A DNA stretch of 64,000 nucleotides. Origin: Chitinophaga varians (GTDB taxonomy: Bacteria > Bacteroidota > Bacteroidia > Chitinophagales > Chitinophagaceae). This document shows positions 17,306 to 24,158 of the stretch, piece after piece. The DNA is taken from positions 372,001-436,000 of the forward strand of contig NZ_JABAIA010000002.1 in assembly GCF_012641275.1 (NCBI RefSeq). Reading direction: 5' to 3'. The notes under the pieces were generated by a model. It was not told the origin of the DNA. It saw only the letters and a list, made by a program, of their open reading frames with translations, and made no database searches. The number at the start of each line of letters is the position of its first letter. The first letter of the stretch is position 1. The translations under genes were made by a program, and so were the position numbers.

Positions 17306-18520
17306 TTATCCTTTATAGTACGGCATGATATCTTTTTTCGGTGCGGGGATGTTTTTTTTATCCGGCGGCACCACGTTGGTGCCTTTCAGCAGCATATCCC
17401 AGCCGAAGCGGTTTTTGATATTGTCGATGGCCTGGTAGAGCGCGATCATTTCCTGGCTGTCATCAAAAAGACTGATCTGGTGGTTGCCTTGCACCAGGTG
17501 GCTGAAACGTACGCCGATGAGGCGTACCAGCAGGCGCCGGTCGTATAGTTTTTTAAACAGGTCTTTCACTTTTTCCAGCAATACATGATCGGAGCAGCTA
17601 TAGGGGATGGTCATTTGTTTGGTGACGGTTTCGAAATCGGAATACCGGATTTTGACGGTCACGCAACCGGTGAGCTTATTCTGCTGCCGCAGTTCGAAGG
17701 CAATTTTTTCCGTCATGCGTACCAGCTCCGCATGCAGAAATTCCATGTCGATGGTATCGGCAGGAAAAGTACTTTCCGTAGAGATGGATTTTTGTTCATA
17801 GTACGGTACTACAGGGGAGTCGTCGATACCATTGGCTTTTCTCCAGAGAGAGATGCCATTTTTACCCATCCACGCTTCCAGCAGGGAAGGAGGTACTTCG
17901 CTGAGTATTTTCACTGTTTCCACGCCACGGCGCCGGAGCTGTGCGGCCGTTTCCCTGCCTACCATCGGTATTTTTTCGACAGGCATCGGAGCAAGGAAAT
18001 TTTTTTCGGCCCCGAAAGGTATTTCCAGTTGGCCGTTGGGTTTGGCTTCGTCGGTCGCTACTTTGGAAACGAGTTTGTTGGATGCAAGCCCAAAAGAGAT
18101 AGGCAGCCCGGATTCTTTGATGATGGCTTTCCGCAGTTCTGTGGTCCATTTAAGCGAGCCAAAGAATTTATCCATGCCGGAGAGGTCGAGATAAAATTCG
18201 TCGATAGAAGATTTTTCATACAGCGGCGCTTTGTCAGCGATGATGCTGGTCACTTCGCGGGACTTTTCGCTGTAGCGGTCCATGTCACCGCTACGGACGA
18301 TGGCGTGTGGACACAGGCGCAGGGCCGTTTTCATGGGCATCGCGGAGTGGATGCCGAAGCGGCGGGCTTCGTAGCTGCAGGCAGCTACCACAGCGCGGTC
18401 GCTGCTGCCGCCTATCAGCAACGGCTTGCCTTTCAGTTGACTGTCATGCAGGCATTCCACTGATACAAAAAAACAATCCAGGTCAAAATGTGCGATAGCT
18501 CGCTGTTGTAATGTAATCAT
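17306..18520 (-). CDS. dinB: Y-family DNA polymerase IV
   Basis: 404 residues. The catalytic triad is complete: Asp13 in HFDLD, and Asp107/Glu108 in SSIDEFYLDLSG. The steric-gate region reads DCFFVSVE, and helix-hairpin-helix motifs lie at about 180-215. A beta-clamp-binding motif, QISLF, is at 348-352. It copies past damaged bases with low fidelity and without proofreading. It is the first recognisable gene of a two-gene unit with the DnaE-like subunit. No imuA-like gene accompanies them. Two CTAA-N5-TTAG operators overlap the presumed promoter about 265 bp upstream. Confidence 0.95.
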   Translation of the reverse strand: MITLQQRAIAHFDLDCFFVSVECLHDSQLKGKPLLIGGSSDRAVVAACSYEARRFGIHSAMPMKTALRLCPHAIVRSGDMDRYSEKSREVTSIIADKAPLYEKSSIDEFYLDLSGMDKFFGSLKWTTELRKAIIKESGLPISFGLASNKLVSKVATDEAKPNGQLEIPFGAEKNFLAPMPVEKIPMVGRETAAQLRRRGVETVKILSEVPPSLLEAWMGKNGISLWRKANGIDDSPVVPYYEQKSISTESTFPADTIDMEFLHAELVRMTEKIAFELRQQNKLTGCVTVKIRYSDFETVTKQMTIPYSCSDHVLLEKVKDLFKKLYDRRLLVRLIGVRFSHLVQGNHQISLFDDSQEMIALYQAIDNIKNRFGWDMLLKGTNVVPPDKKNIPAPKKDIMPYYKG

Positions 18521-18556
18521 GTTTCCCTGTTTAGGAACGAGTTCCCGTTCGGAATA

Positions 18557-18652
18557 CTATTTATGCTCCTCCATCGAAATATCATTATCCTTCCCAATCC
18601 AGCCATTTTTCAATCGCATAAACTGATTTCCCTCCATCTGCAATACCGTCAT
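18557..18652 (-). CDS. candidate 31-residue ORF between the SOS-like operator and dinB
   Basis: ATG at 18652, stop at 18557-18559, 36 bp before the dinB ATG. It would encode MTVLQMEGNQFMRL... ending SMEEHK, a charged soluble peptide. It lies in the transcript predicted from the operator-bearing promoter. A second overlapping frame (MMVSPSGENDG...) is also open for 30 codons, so coding potential is uncertain. I recognise no family. It could equally be untranslated leader or a gene remnant. Confidence 0.3.
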   Translation of the reverse strand: MTVLQMEGNQFMRLKNGWIGKDNDISMEEHK

Positions 18653-18776
18653 TTTCCCCACTTGGGGAGACCATCATTCTCCGGGTTTGTAAGCGATAAG
18701 CGGATGGCAGGCCGGGCGAAAGTCGGCACAAATAGTGATCAGCAGGGCCTGCCAGCCGTAATCACCCGATTTATTG

Positions 18777-18816
18777 TAAAGATACTAAATATTTTAGTTT
18801 TGCTAAAATTATTAGT
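18777..18816 (-). promoter_or_regulatory. dinB-dnaE promoter with two LexA-like operators
   Basis: Two 15-bp sites, ACTAAATATTTTAGT (18784-18798, a perfect 6-bp inverted repeat) and GCTAAAATTATTAGT (18802-18816), share the core CTAA-N5-TTAG. On the minus strand a -33-like TTTA (18807-18804) and a -7-like TATCTTTA (18784-18777) are 19 bp apart, the normal Bacteroidota spacing. The sites therefore cover the promoter, as a repressor would need. The same core occurs twice at the XRE-S24 promoter (20225-20259). Confidence 0.65.
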
Positions 18817-18855
18817 ATTTCTTTATTCAAATTTTATCCCCATTTTCAATTTTCC

Positions 18856-18863
18856 TAACTTTG
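18856..18863 (+). promoter_or_regulatory. -7 element for the SdpI-family gene
   Basis: TAACTTTG matches the Bacteroidota TAnnTTTG exactly, 95 bp before the start codon. It is 40 bp from the nearest CTAA-N5-TTAG operator and does not overlap it. Confidence 0.45.
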
Positions 18864-18957
18864 ATACAACATATCCGAGGGGCCATCTGTAGTATATAAG
18901 AGAATGGAAATGAACGAATAAGAAAAGCGTGAATCTTCATCTTTAAACTATCGTCCC

Positions 18958-19623
18958 ATGAAACAGACCAAAGCTTCAAAGGAAATATTTATCCTGGCTT
19001 TGTTGCTCCTGCCCATGGCTTATCTGGCCATCATCTGGAACAGCCTTCCTGCAACAATTCAAACCGACCAGAGCTTATCTGAACAGGCTGAAGGCAGAAC
19101 TGCTTTTCTGTTGCTGATGATATTCCTCTTTGTGACCAATGCGTTGATTTACGCGTTATTCCGGTTTATTCCGAAAACGACGGAAGACAGTCCGGCGGTG
19201 GCAACTGTGGAACAGCGGGAATTTTACCGTATCCGTTTCATCATACATACATACCTGGCGCTGTTTACCTGCATCATCATCTTCTTGGTGAGCCAGGGAC
19301 GGCCTTTTGCGATGGCAAGCTGGGCTTTTGTGGGGGTAGGTTTGCTGATTGCGGCGATAGGCCTATATTTGTGGAAGTTGCAGCTGGAACCCAATCACTA
19401 TGTGGGCGTTCGTACGCCCTGGACGTTACAGAACAAAGAGATCTGGCAGGAAACACACCGTATGGCAGGGACCCTCTGGGTGAGCGCAGGAATAGTGATG
19501 ATGATAGCAGGTTTTTTCCTGTCACTTGTTACCGGGGTGTTCCTGATCTTTTTTGCAGCGATCGTACTGGCAGCACTGCCGTACATTTATTCGTTCCGGT
19601 TATATAACAAGGACAAGGGATAA
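18958..19623 (+). CDS. SdpI-family integral membrane protein
   Basis: 221 residues with about six hydrophobic segments. The N-terminal helix plus LPATIQ resembles a DUF1648 segment, and GVRTPWTLQNKEIWQETHRMAG is the diagnostic SdpI signature. In Bacillus, SdpI gives immunity to the SdpC toxin and acts with SdpR. Most homologues elsewhere have no proven role, and no sdpC-like gene is visible here. It is divergent from dinB and convergent with the small membrane protein gene, sharing a terminator with it. Confidence 0.85.
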   Translation: MKQTKASKEIFILALLLLPMAYLAIIWNSLPATIQTDQSLSEQAEGRTAFLLLMIFLFVTNALIYALFRFIPKTTEDSPAVATVEQREFYRIRFIIHTYLALFTCIIIFLVSQGRPFAMASWAFVGVGLLIAAIGLYLWKLQLEPNHYVGVRTPWTLQNKEIWQETHRMAGTLWVSAGIVMMIAGFFLSLVTGVFLIFFAAIVLAALPYIYSFRLYNKDKG

Positions 19624-19656
19624 GGTTATTCATAGTGGTCAATCAATAACAAAAAG

Positions 19657-19684
19657 AAAATGGCGGTCAGTTGACCGCCATTTT
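19657..19684. terminator. bidirectional terminator between two convergent membrane protein genes
   Basis: Perfect 13-bp stem (19657-19669 and 19672-19684, core TGGCGGTCA/TGACCGCCA) with A-run left and T-run right. Confidence 0.9.
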
Positions 19685-19706
19685 TCATGTATATAATACG
19701 TTGTGC

Positions 19707-20153
19707 TTAGTACCAGGCTGCATTTAAAACCTGACGGAACGGCCAGGGAATGAGTGCCAGTATCAGGATAAATGCGATCCCGTAGAATATAAGGGCCAGC
19801 TTGTGTTTCTGTGCATCTGAGGTCGCCTTTTTGACTTTGGATTTGCCGATGTGCACCAACGCAATGGCGATTACTGCCATCAGGGTATGTTCTACCGTGA
19901 AAAAGCGAAGCGCAGGATCTTTCATGGCAGCGCCCATGTTGGCCAGTCCGGTTTTGGCTTTATCGCTAAATACAAAATATAACAGCAGGCCTACCAGCAG
20001 CTGAATGTCACAGAAGATCATGAAAAACAGTCCTGCTTTATTGTCAGCAGCTGTAAATGGTGTTCTTCCGGAAACACCTTTAAATGCACGGAGCACTGCC
20101 CAAAGCCCAGCCAATACGATTGCCCATCTCAGAATGGAGTGTAGATGTACCAT
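19707..20153 (-). CDS. small four-helix membrane protein, cytochrome b561-like
   Basis: 148 residues with four predicted membrane helices. Histidines sit at helix ends (HLHSILRW, FTVEHTLMAV, ALVHIGKSK), as in small haem-binding cytochrome b-like proteins. Haem binding is inferred from these positions only; the family is otherwise uncharacterised. The start ATG at 20153 is 20 bp after a minus-strand -7 element, TATTTTTG (20181-20174). It is divergent from the XRE-S24 regulator gene. Confidence 0.75.
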   Translation of the reverse strand: MVHLHSILRWAIVLAGLWAVLRAFKGVSGRTPFTAADNKAGLFFMIFCDIQLLVGLLLYFVFSDKAKTGLANMGAAMKDPALRFFTVEHTLMAVIAIALVHIGKSKVKKATSDAQKHKLALIFYGIAFILILALIPWPFRQVLNAAWY

Positions 20154-20201
20154 AACAAGTTGATTTTACCGGGCAAAAATAAGCGAAGCGGCTTGAATAT
20201 A

Positions 20202-20259
20202 TTTGGTATTTTATAAAATTATTTGCTAATTTTGTTAGCAAGGTACTAAATTATTTAGG
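20202..20259 (+). promoter_or_regulatory. XRE-S24 regulator promoter with two autoregulatory operators
   Basis: TTTG (20202-20205), 21 bp, TAATTTTG (20227-20234): a full Bacteroidota promoter. GCTAATTTTGTTAGC (20225-20239) overlies the -7 element, and ACTAAATTATTTAGG (20245-20259) sits just before the ATG at 20262. Both share the CTAA-N5-TTAG core with the dinB promoter sites. The layout predicts negative autoregulation. Confidence 0.7.
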
Positions 20260-20261
20260 TT

Positions 20262-21014
20262 ATGTCCGTAGTATGCCAGAATTTAAAATATCTGCGTAAG
20301 CAAAAAGGCTGGACGCAACAGGAGTTTGCAGACAAACTGGGCATCAAGCGTTCCCTGCTGGGTGCTTATGAAGAAGAGCGTGCGGAACCCCGTACGGAAG
20401 TACTGGAACAGGTTAGTGACATGTTCCGGGTTTCCATCGATGATCTGCTTCGCCGCGATTTGGGTTCCCAGAAAGACAGTTTCCTGGAAAAACGCCGTCA
20501 GCAGAAGCTGGGCAACGCCCGTCAGGCGATCCACTTTGTGCCCGTAAAAGCCGCTGCCGGTTACCTGGCCGGTTATAACGACGACGAGTTTATCGAGGAG
20601 CTGAATACATTTACCCTGCCCATGCTGGGCGCCGGTGACTACCGGGCTTTTGAAATTGCAGGGGATTCCATGCTGCCTGTTCCTTCCGGCTCTGTGATCG
20701 TTTGTCATAAAGTAGAAGGATGGGAGGAGATAAAAAACAATGAAACCTATGTGGTGGTGACTTCCCGCGAAGGGATTGTTTTCAAAAGAGTACTGAAAAG
20801 CAACCGTGCGAAGTCCAGGATCACGCTGGTATCTGATAACCCTCAGTTTGAACCTTATCCGGTGGAAATGGAAGAGGTGCTGGAATTGTGGCAATCAGAT
20901 GCGGTCATCAGCAAATCCAACCAGCAAAGCCGCATGAGTGTTAACCATCTGGCCGATATGGTCAGCCATCTGCAGGACCAGGTTAGCCTGTTGAAAAAGA
21001 AAATCAAAGACTAA
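20262..21014 (+). CDS. XRE-family repressor with LexA/S24 peptidase-like C-terminal domain
   Basis: 250 residues. The HTH is at about 8-60 (LRKQKGWTQQEFADKLGIKR). The C-terminal half resembles the S24 fold: a possible self-cleavage bond Ala99-Gly100 in KAAAGYLAGY, nucleophile Ser136 in IAGDSMLPV, and general-base Lys175 in IVFKRVLK. A basic helix ends the protein. The residues are those needed for LexA/CI-type autocleavage. Such XRE-S24 proteins are common in Bacteroidota, where a canonical LexA is often absent. Operators shared with dinB suggest it governs an SOS-like response; this is inferred. Confidence 0.85.
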   Translation: MSVVCQNLKYLRKQKGWTQQEFADKLGIKRSLLGAYEEERAEPRTEVLEQVSDMFRVSIDDLLRRDLGSQKDSFLEKRRQQKLGNARQAIHFVPVKAAAGYLAGYNDDEFIEELNTFTLPMLGAGDYRAFEIAGDSMLPVPSGSVIVCHKVEGWEEIKNNETYVVVTSREGIVFKRVLKSNRAKSRITLVSDNPQFEPYPVEMEEVLELWQSDAVISKSNQQSRMSVNHLADMVSHLQDQVSLLKKKIKD

Positions 21015-21022
21015 TACGGACA

Positions 21023-21304
21023 TTACTGGCTATTGCTGAATACCGGCAGCCCTTTGCCCAACACATAGGTATATTGCTCCTGAAGCGGTACCTGATAAGA
21101 AAGGGTGCCTTTACACCTGGGGCGATACTCCTTTGTTGCCTGGCTTCTTTTATGAGGGGCTCGTAGCGCCATATGAGGAAGGTTACAGGGCAATGGGAGC
21201 CTGTTTGCTGGTACTACGTAAATTCTGTGAAAGCTGGTAGCATCAGTGATTACATCGATTTTCGAGCCTGGCAGCAGCTGTTTACAAGGCGGCAGTGTCA
21301 GTAA
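21023..21304 (-). pseudogene. possible decayed coding segment, unrecognised
   Basis: A minus-strand frame running from a stop at 21305-21307 to TAA at 21023-21025. It contains GSKIDVITDATSFHRIYVVP and ends YVLGKGLPVFSNSQ. A second frame immediately upstream (SPQSACGKNQAAVITD) ends at 21282, as if a frameshift joined them. I recognise no family, and coding origin is a guess from composition. Confidence 0.25.
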
Positions 21305-21470
21305 TCACAGCTGCCTGGTTTTTCCCGCAAGCGGACTGAGGGCTTTGTGAGGCTGTTATTTTTCATCCCGGCAGGCCCTTTCAAAAGAACCATAACCCAT
21401 TCATTATTTGAGGTTTAAGGATAGTATCGGTAAGGCCGGAAGAAAAAAGAAAATCAAAACCTGTTTGGTT

Positions 21471-21501
21471 TTTGTTTTTATAAAATGTTGTCTTATCTTT
21501 G
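21471..21501 (+). promoter_or_regulatory. rpsU promoter
   Basis: TTTG (21471-21474), 19 bp, TATCTTTG (21494-21501), 29 bp before the rpsU ATG: a textbook Bacteroidota housekeeping promoter. Confidence 0.75.
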
Positions 21502-21529
21502 CATTCCTAAAAAATAAGAGGCAAAAATT

Positions 21530-21727
21530 ATGTTGATCATTGATTCTAAAGATTGCGAAAACATAGACAAGGCGCTTAAAAAATATAAAAAGAAATTTGA
21601 GAAAGCACGTATCCTGCTGCAACTCAGATCACGCCAGTCTTTTACTAAACCATCTGTTAAACGCCGTACAGAGGTGTTGAAAGCTGTTTACAAACAACAG
21701 CTGGCCAGTGGTAAATTGGAAGCTTAA
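21530..21727 (+). CDS. rpsU: 30S ribosomal protein S21
   Basis: A 65-residue, strongly basic protein. The N-terminal MLIIDSKDCENIDKALKKYKKKFEK and the FTKPSVKRRTEVLKAVYKQQ segment match Bacteroidota S21. S21 lies near the 3' end of 16S rRNA on the small subunit and influences mRNA start recognition. It has its own strong promoter and precedes xerC and hpf, a common order in this phylum. Confidence 0.95.
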   Translation: MLIIDSKDCENIDKALKKYKKKFEKARILLQLRSRQSFTKPSVKRRTEVLKAVYKQQLASGKLEA

Positions 21728-21767
21728 TCTGTTGTAGCCGTCACTGGCTTACCAACTCAAAATATTT

Positions 21768-21804
21768 GATGATTGTAAGGTTATTTAATAACTTTACAAT
21801 CATC
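21768..21804. terminator. 37-bp palindrome between rpsU and xerC (terminator or attenuator)
   Basis: GATGATTGTAA and TTACAATCATC form a perfect 11-bp outer stem, and GTTATT/AATAAC a 6-bp inner stem, separated by one G-T position. A CTTTTT run follows at 21809-21813. It is AT-rich, so termination may be partial. It contains the ATG that would otherwise be the first xerC start, which favours a start further downstream. Confidence 0.55.
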
Positions 21805-21816
21805 AATCTTTTTGCG

Positions 21817-22755
21817 TTGAACGAAGCATTATATTCCTTAGCCGAGCGATTCATCTCCTACATTCAGCTCGAAAAGCGATACTCAGAGCACACCTGCACC
21901 GCTTATCGCAACGATCTCCTTCAATTTTTTGATTATACTACGGCTGCTTATGGTAATGTGACCATAGGAGACATCACTCATGTCATGGTCCGCAGCTGGC
22001 TGGCAGGTCTCATGGAAGATGCCATGACCGCCAAAAGTGTAAACCGCAAGATCTCCACCCTGAAATCCTTTTTCAAATTCTGCATACGTCAGGAGCTGCT
22101 GAAGCAGACCCCGATGGCGAAGGTCGTGGCGCCCAAGATCAGCCGCCGCCTGCCGGGATTTATCGACGAAAAAGGCATGAAGGCGCTGGAAGACAACCGT
22201 AGTCCGGCTTCCGTGACAACACCCTTTATCTTTTCCGATGATTTTGAAGGAGAAACCCACCGGCTGATATTTGAGATCTTCTATCAGACAGGCATTCGTT
22301 TGTCGGAGCTGATCACTTTGCAGGAGTTCCGTGTGGATAAAGGCAACCTGTCCATCAAGGTGATGGGCAAAGGAGGGAAGGAGCGTATTATTCCGGTCAG
22401 CAGCCGGCTTTGTGCGCAGATTACCGCTTATATGGAACAGAAGCGGCGGGAACTGGAGGAGTTTGAGCCAGGTGTGTTGCTGGTGCATCCGCATAGCGGT
22501 CAGCGGTTGTATCCCAAGTATGTGTACCTGATGGTGCGCAAATACCTGACAGAACATGAAATCACTACCTACAAGAAAAAGAGCCCGCATTTACTGCGGC
22601 ATACTTTCGCCACGCATCTTACTAATAACGGGGCAGACCTGAAGGCGGTCAAGGACCTTTTGGGGCACGCCAGTCTTACGTCCACACAGATTTATACGCA
22701 TACTACCATTGAGCAGTTGAAGAAGGTGTACCAGCAGGCACACCCAAAGGCCTGA
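21817..22755 (+). CDS. xerC: tyrosine recombinase XerC-like
   Basis: About 312 residues from the TTG at 21817; an ATG at 21769 in the same frame lies inside a palindrome and would add 16 atypical residues. The SAM-like N-terminal domain begins FISYIQLEKRYSEHTCTAYRNDL. All catalytic residues are visible: Arg in TGIRLSELI, Lys in VMGKGGKER, His-x-x-Arg in HLLRHTFA, His in LLGHASL, and the nucleophile Tyr in TQIYTHTT. It resolves chromosome dimers at dif with a XerD partner. The housekeeping context (rpsU, hpf, tRNAs, tuf) argues against a mobile-element integrase. Confidence 0.92.
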   Translation: MNEALYSLAERFISYIQLEKRYSEHTCTAYRNDLLQFFDYTTAAYGNVTIGDITHVMVRSWLAGLMEDAMTAKSVNRKISTLKSFFKFCIRQELLKQTPMAKVVAPKISRRLPGFIDEKGMKALEDNRSPASVTTPFIFSDDFEGETHRLIFEIFYQTGIRLSELITLQEFRVDKGNLSIKVMGKGGKERIIPVSSRLCAQITAYMEQKRRELEEFEPGVLLVHPHSGQRLYPKYVYLMVRKYLTEHEITTYKKKSPHLLRHTFATHLTNNGADLKAVKDLLGHASLTSTQIYTHTTIEQLKKVYQQAHPKA

Positions 22756-22917
22756 CGCATTATTTTTTCATTTTAACAAAATATTACGCATTAGAACAGC
22801 ATTGCATTACAAAAGTGAGTATATTTAATACAGAAGTTCTTTCACAACCAAGAGAATGCCTATGACCATGGTTTACACACTATAACCTAGATTGTTAAAT
22901 ATTAAAAAATTAGTGCT

Positions 22918-23217
22918 ATGAACGTTCAAATTCAAACTGTGCATTTTGATGCTGATTCAAAACTGATTGATCACGTGAATAAAAAACTGCAGAAGCTGAA
23001 CACTTTTTATGACCGGATTGTCAGTGTGGATGTATTTTTAAAATTGGATAATTTAGCGCATCAGGTTAAAGATAAAATTGCCGAAATAAGAGTACGAATT
23101 CCCCGCCAGGACCTCTTTGTGAAGCATGAATCCAAATCCTTCGAAGAGTCCTTTGATCTTGCATTTGATTCCTTAGTCAACCAGGTAAAACGACAAAAGG
23201 AAAAGAAATTTCAATAA
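22918..23217 (+). CDS. hpf: ribosome hibernation promoting factor (short HPF/RaiA)
   Basis: A 99-residue protein. The beta-alpha fold of the family is visible in MNVQIQTVHFDADSKLIDHVNKKL and DRIVSVDVFLKL, followed by a basic C-terminal helix (FDSLVNQVKRQKEKKF). It is the short form without a dimerisation domain. It binds the 30S decoding centre and silences ribosomes in stationary phase. It follows xerC after 162 bp and lies just before the tRNA cluster. Confidence 0.9.
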   Translation: MNVQIQTVHFDADSKLIDHVNKKLQKLNTFYDRIVSVDVFLKLDNLAHQVKDKIAEIRVRIPRQDLFVKHESKSFEESFDLAFDSLVNQVKRQKEKKFQ

Positions 23218-23231
23218 TTTTTTAAAATAAT

Positions 23232-23262
23232 TTTGGAAATATTAATCTCTTTGCTACCTTTG
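23232..23262 (+). promoter_or_regulatory. promoter of the tRNA-tuf cluster, inside an inverted repeat
   Basis: TTTG (23232-23235), 19 bp, TACCTTTG (23255-23262). The -7 element lies in the left arm (23249-23264) of a 16-bp inverted repeat whose right arm is 23287-23302 (15 of 16 positions pair). Confidence 0.6.
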
Positions 23263-23373
23263 CCATCCCGATTCAAAAAGAGGGTCGGTAAAGGTAGCAA
23301 AGTTCTTTATGGTAGGGCGTTTTCAGGGAGACAGATAAATTTTTAAATATTTGTAACAAACTGAAAAAAAGAT

Positions 23374-23403
23374 TTTGAGATTTGAAAAAATCGCTTAATT
23401 TTG
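23374..23403 (+). promoter_or_regulatory. second tRNA cluster promoter
   Basis: TTTG (23374-23377), 18 bp, TAATTTTG (23396-23403), 49 bp before tRNA-Thr. It makes the cluster doubly promoted. Confidence 0.6.
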
Positions 23404-23452
23404 CGCTCTCTTTCAACGAGTTACTTTTTTGAAAGAATGTTTTTTGAAAGAT

Positions 23453-23526
23453 GCCAGCATAGCTCAGTTGGCCAGAGCTACTGATTTGTAATCAGTGGGT
23501 CGGGGGTTCGAATCCCTCTGCTGGCT
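23453..23526 (+). tRNA. tRNA-Thr (anticodon TGT)
   Basis: Acceptor arms GCCAGCA (23453-23459) and TGCTGGC (23519-23525) pair fully, with discriminator T. The anticodon loop is TTTGTAA between CTGAT and ATCAG-side pairing. The T-loop TTCGAAT is intact. The 3' CCA is not encoded. Confidence 0.93.
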
Positions 23527-23530
23527 CATC

Positions 23531-23594
23531 AAATTTTGATATTTAGCTATTTTAAAATTTTTAAATTTCAAAATAACCAAATTTCGAAATTTCA
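23531..23594. repeat. array of eight AT-rich octamers
   Basis: From 23531 the spacer between tRNA-Thr and tRNA-Tyr divides exactly into eight 8-mers: AAATTTTG, ATATTTAG, CTATTTTA, AAATTTTT, AAATTTCA, AAATAACC, AAATTTCG, AAATTTCA. Related 8-mer phasing occurs at 26595-26626 and 42480-42572. Confidence 0.6.
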
Positions 23595-23599
23595 AAAAA

Positions 23600-23682
23600 G
23601 GGCAGGTTCCAGAGCGGCCAAATGGGGCGGACTGTAAATCCGCTGTCTTTCGACTTCATAGGTTCGAATCCTATCCTGCCCA
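23600..23682 (+). tRNA. tRNA-Tyr (anticodon GTA)
   Basis: Type II tRNA with a long variable arm. Acceptor GGGCAGG (23600-23606) pairs with CCTGCCC (23675-23681), discriminator A, and CCA is encoded at 23683-23685. The anticodon loop is CTGTAAA between GGA and TCC. Confidence 0.93.
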
Positions 23683-23878
23683 CCAAAACGGCTTGTTCCG
23701 CTTTTGCGCCTAGCAGAGGCGGAACAATGTTGTTGAGTGGAAGGTGAGAATAAATTCTCGTAGTTGATTGGCAAAATTTTCCCGGTGTGCCTGTGATGCA
23801 ACAGCCTTTTATGTTCTTTAATTTATTCAGGAGAGTTCAGTCAGTGTTATTACCTTGCTGAATTGAATTGTCCGGTAT

Positions 23879-23951
23879 GCGGGAGTAGCTCAGTTGGTAG
23901 AGCGACAGCCTTCCAAGCTGTAGGTCGCGGGTTCGAACCTCGTCTCCCGCT
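23879..23951 (+). tRNA. tRNA-Gly (anticodon TCC)
   Basis: Acceptor GCGGGAG pairs with CTCCCGC. The anticodon loop CTTCCAA sits on the ACAGC/GCTGT stem. T-arm GCGGG-TTCGAAC-CTCGT. No encoded CCA. Confidence 0.93.
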
Positions 23952-23966
23952 CGCATATAATTTCAA

Positions 23967-24038
<72 letters not shown>

Positions 24039-24158
24039 CTTTTGAATTTTAGAAGAGAAGCATCGCGGTCGCAGTGAGATCACTTCGCCACTACATACAC
24101 TCCATAAAATTCGGATTTCGGATTCGAATTTGTTAATTCTGCACTCCGAAATAAACTT

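Larger units (their letters stand above)
18521..18957. other. 437-bp divergent control region between dinB and the SdpI-family gene
   Basis: Contains the dinB promoter with two operators (18777-18816), a minus-strand candidate small ORF (18557-18652), and a plus-strand -7 element TAACTTTG at 18856-18863 for the SdpI-family gene. The long gap between the dinB promoter and the dinB start is unusual. Confidence 0.6.
21015..21529. other. 515-bp region without an intact gene, before rpsU
   Basis: GC content resembles coding DNA, yet no frame gives an intact gene. On the minus strand 21304-21023 is open for 93 codons without a start codon near its beginning. The upstream stretch is open in another frame. 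The rpsU promoter is at the right end. Confidence 0.5.

Noticed and set aside
18563..18892. 109-codon plus-strand frame in the dinB-SdpI gap
   Set aside because: It runs through the operators and the promoter of the next gene, and its sequence shows no protein-like pattern.
21766..22755. phage or island integrase
   Set aside because: The recombinase sits in the conserved rpsU-xerC-hpf-tRNA-tuf housekeeping order with no att-like repeat at the tRNA ends.
23531..23594. CRISPR array
   Set aside because: Units are 8 bp with no spacers, and no cas gene is present.
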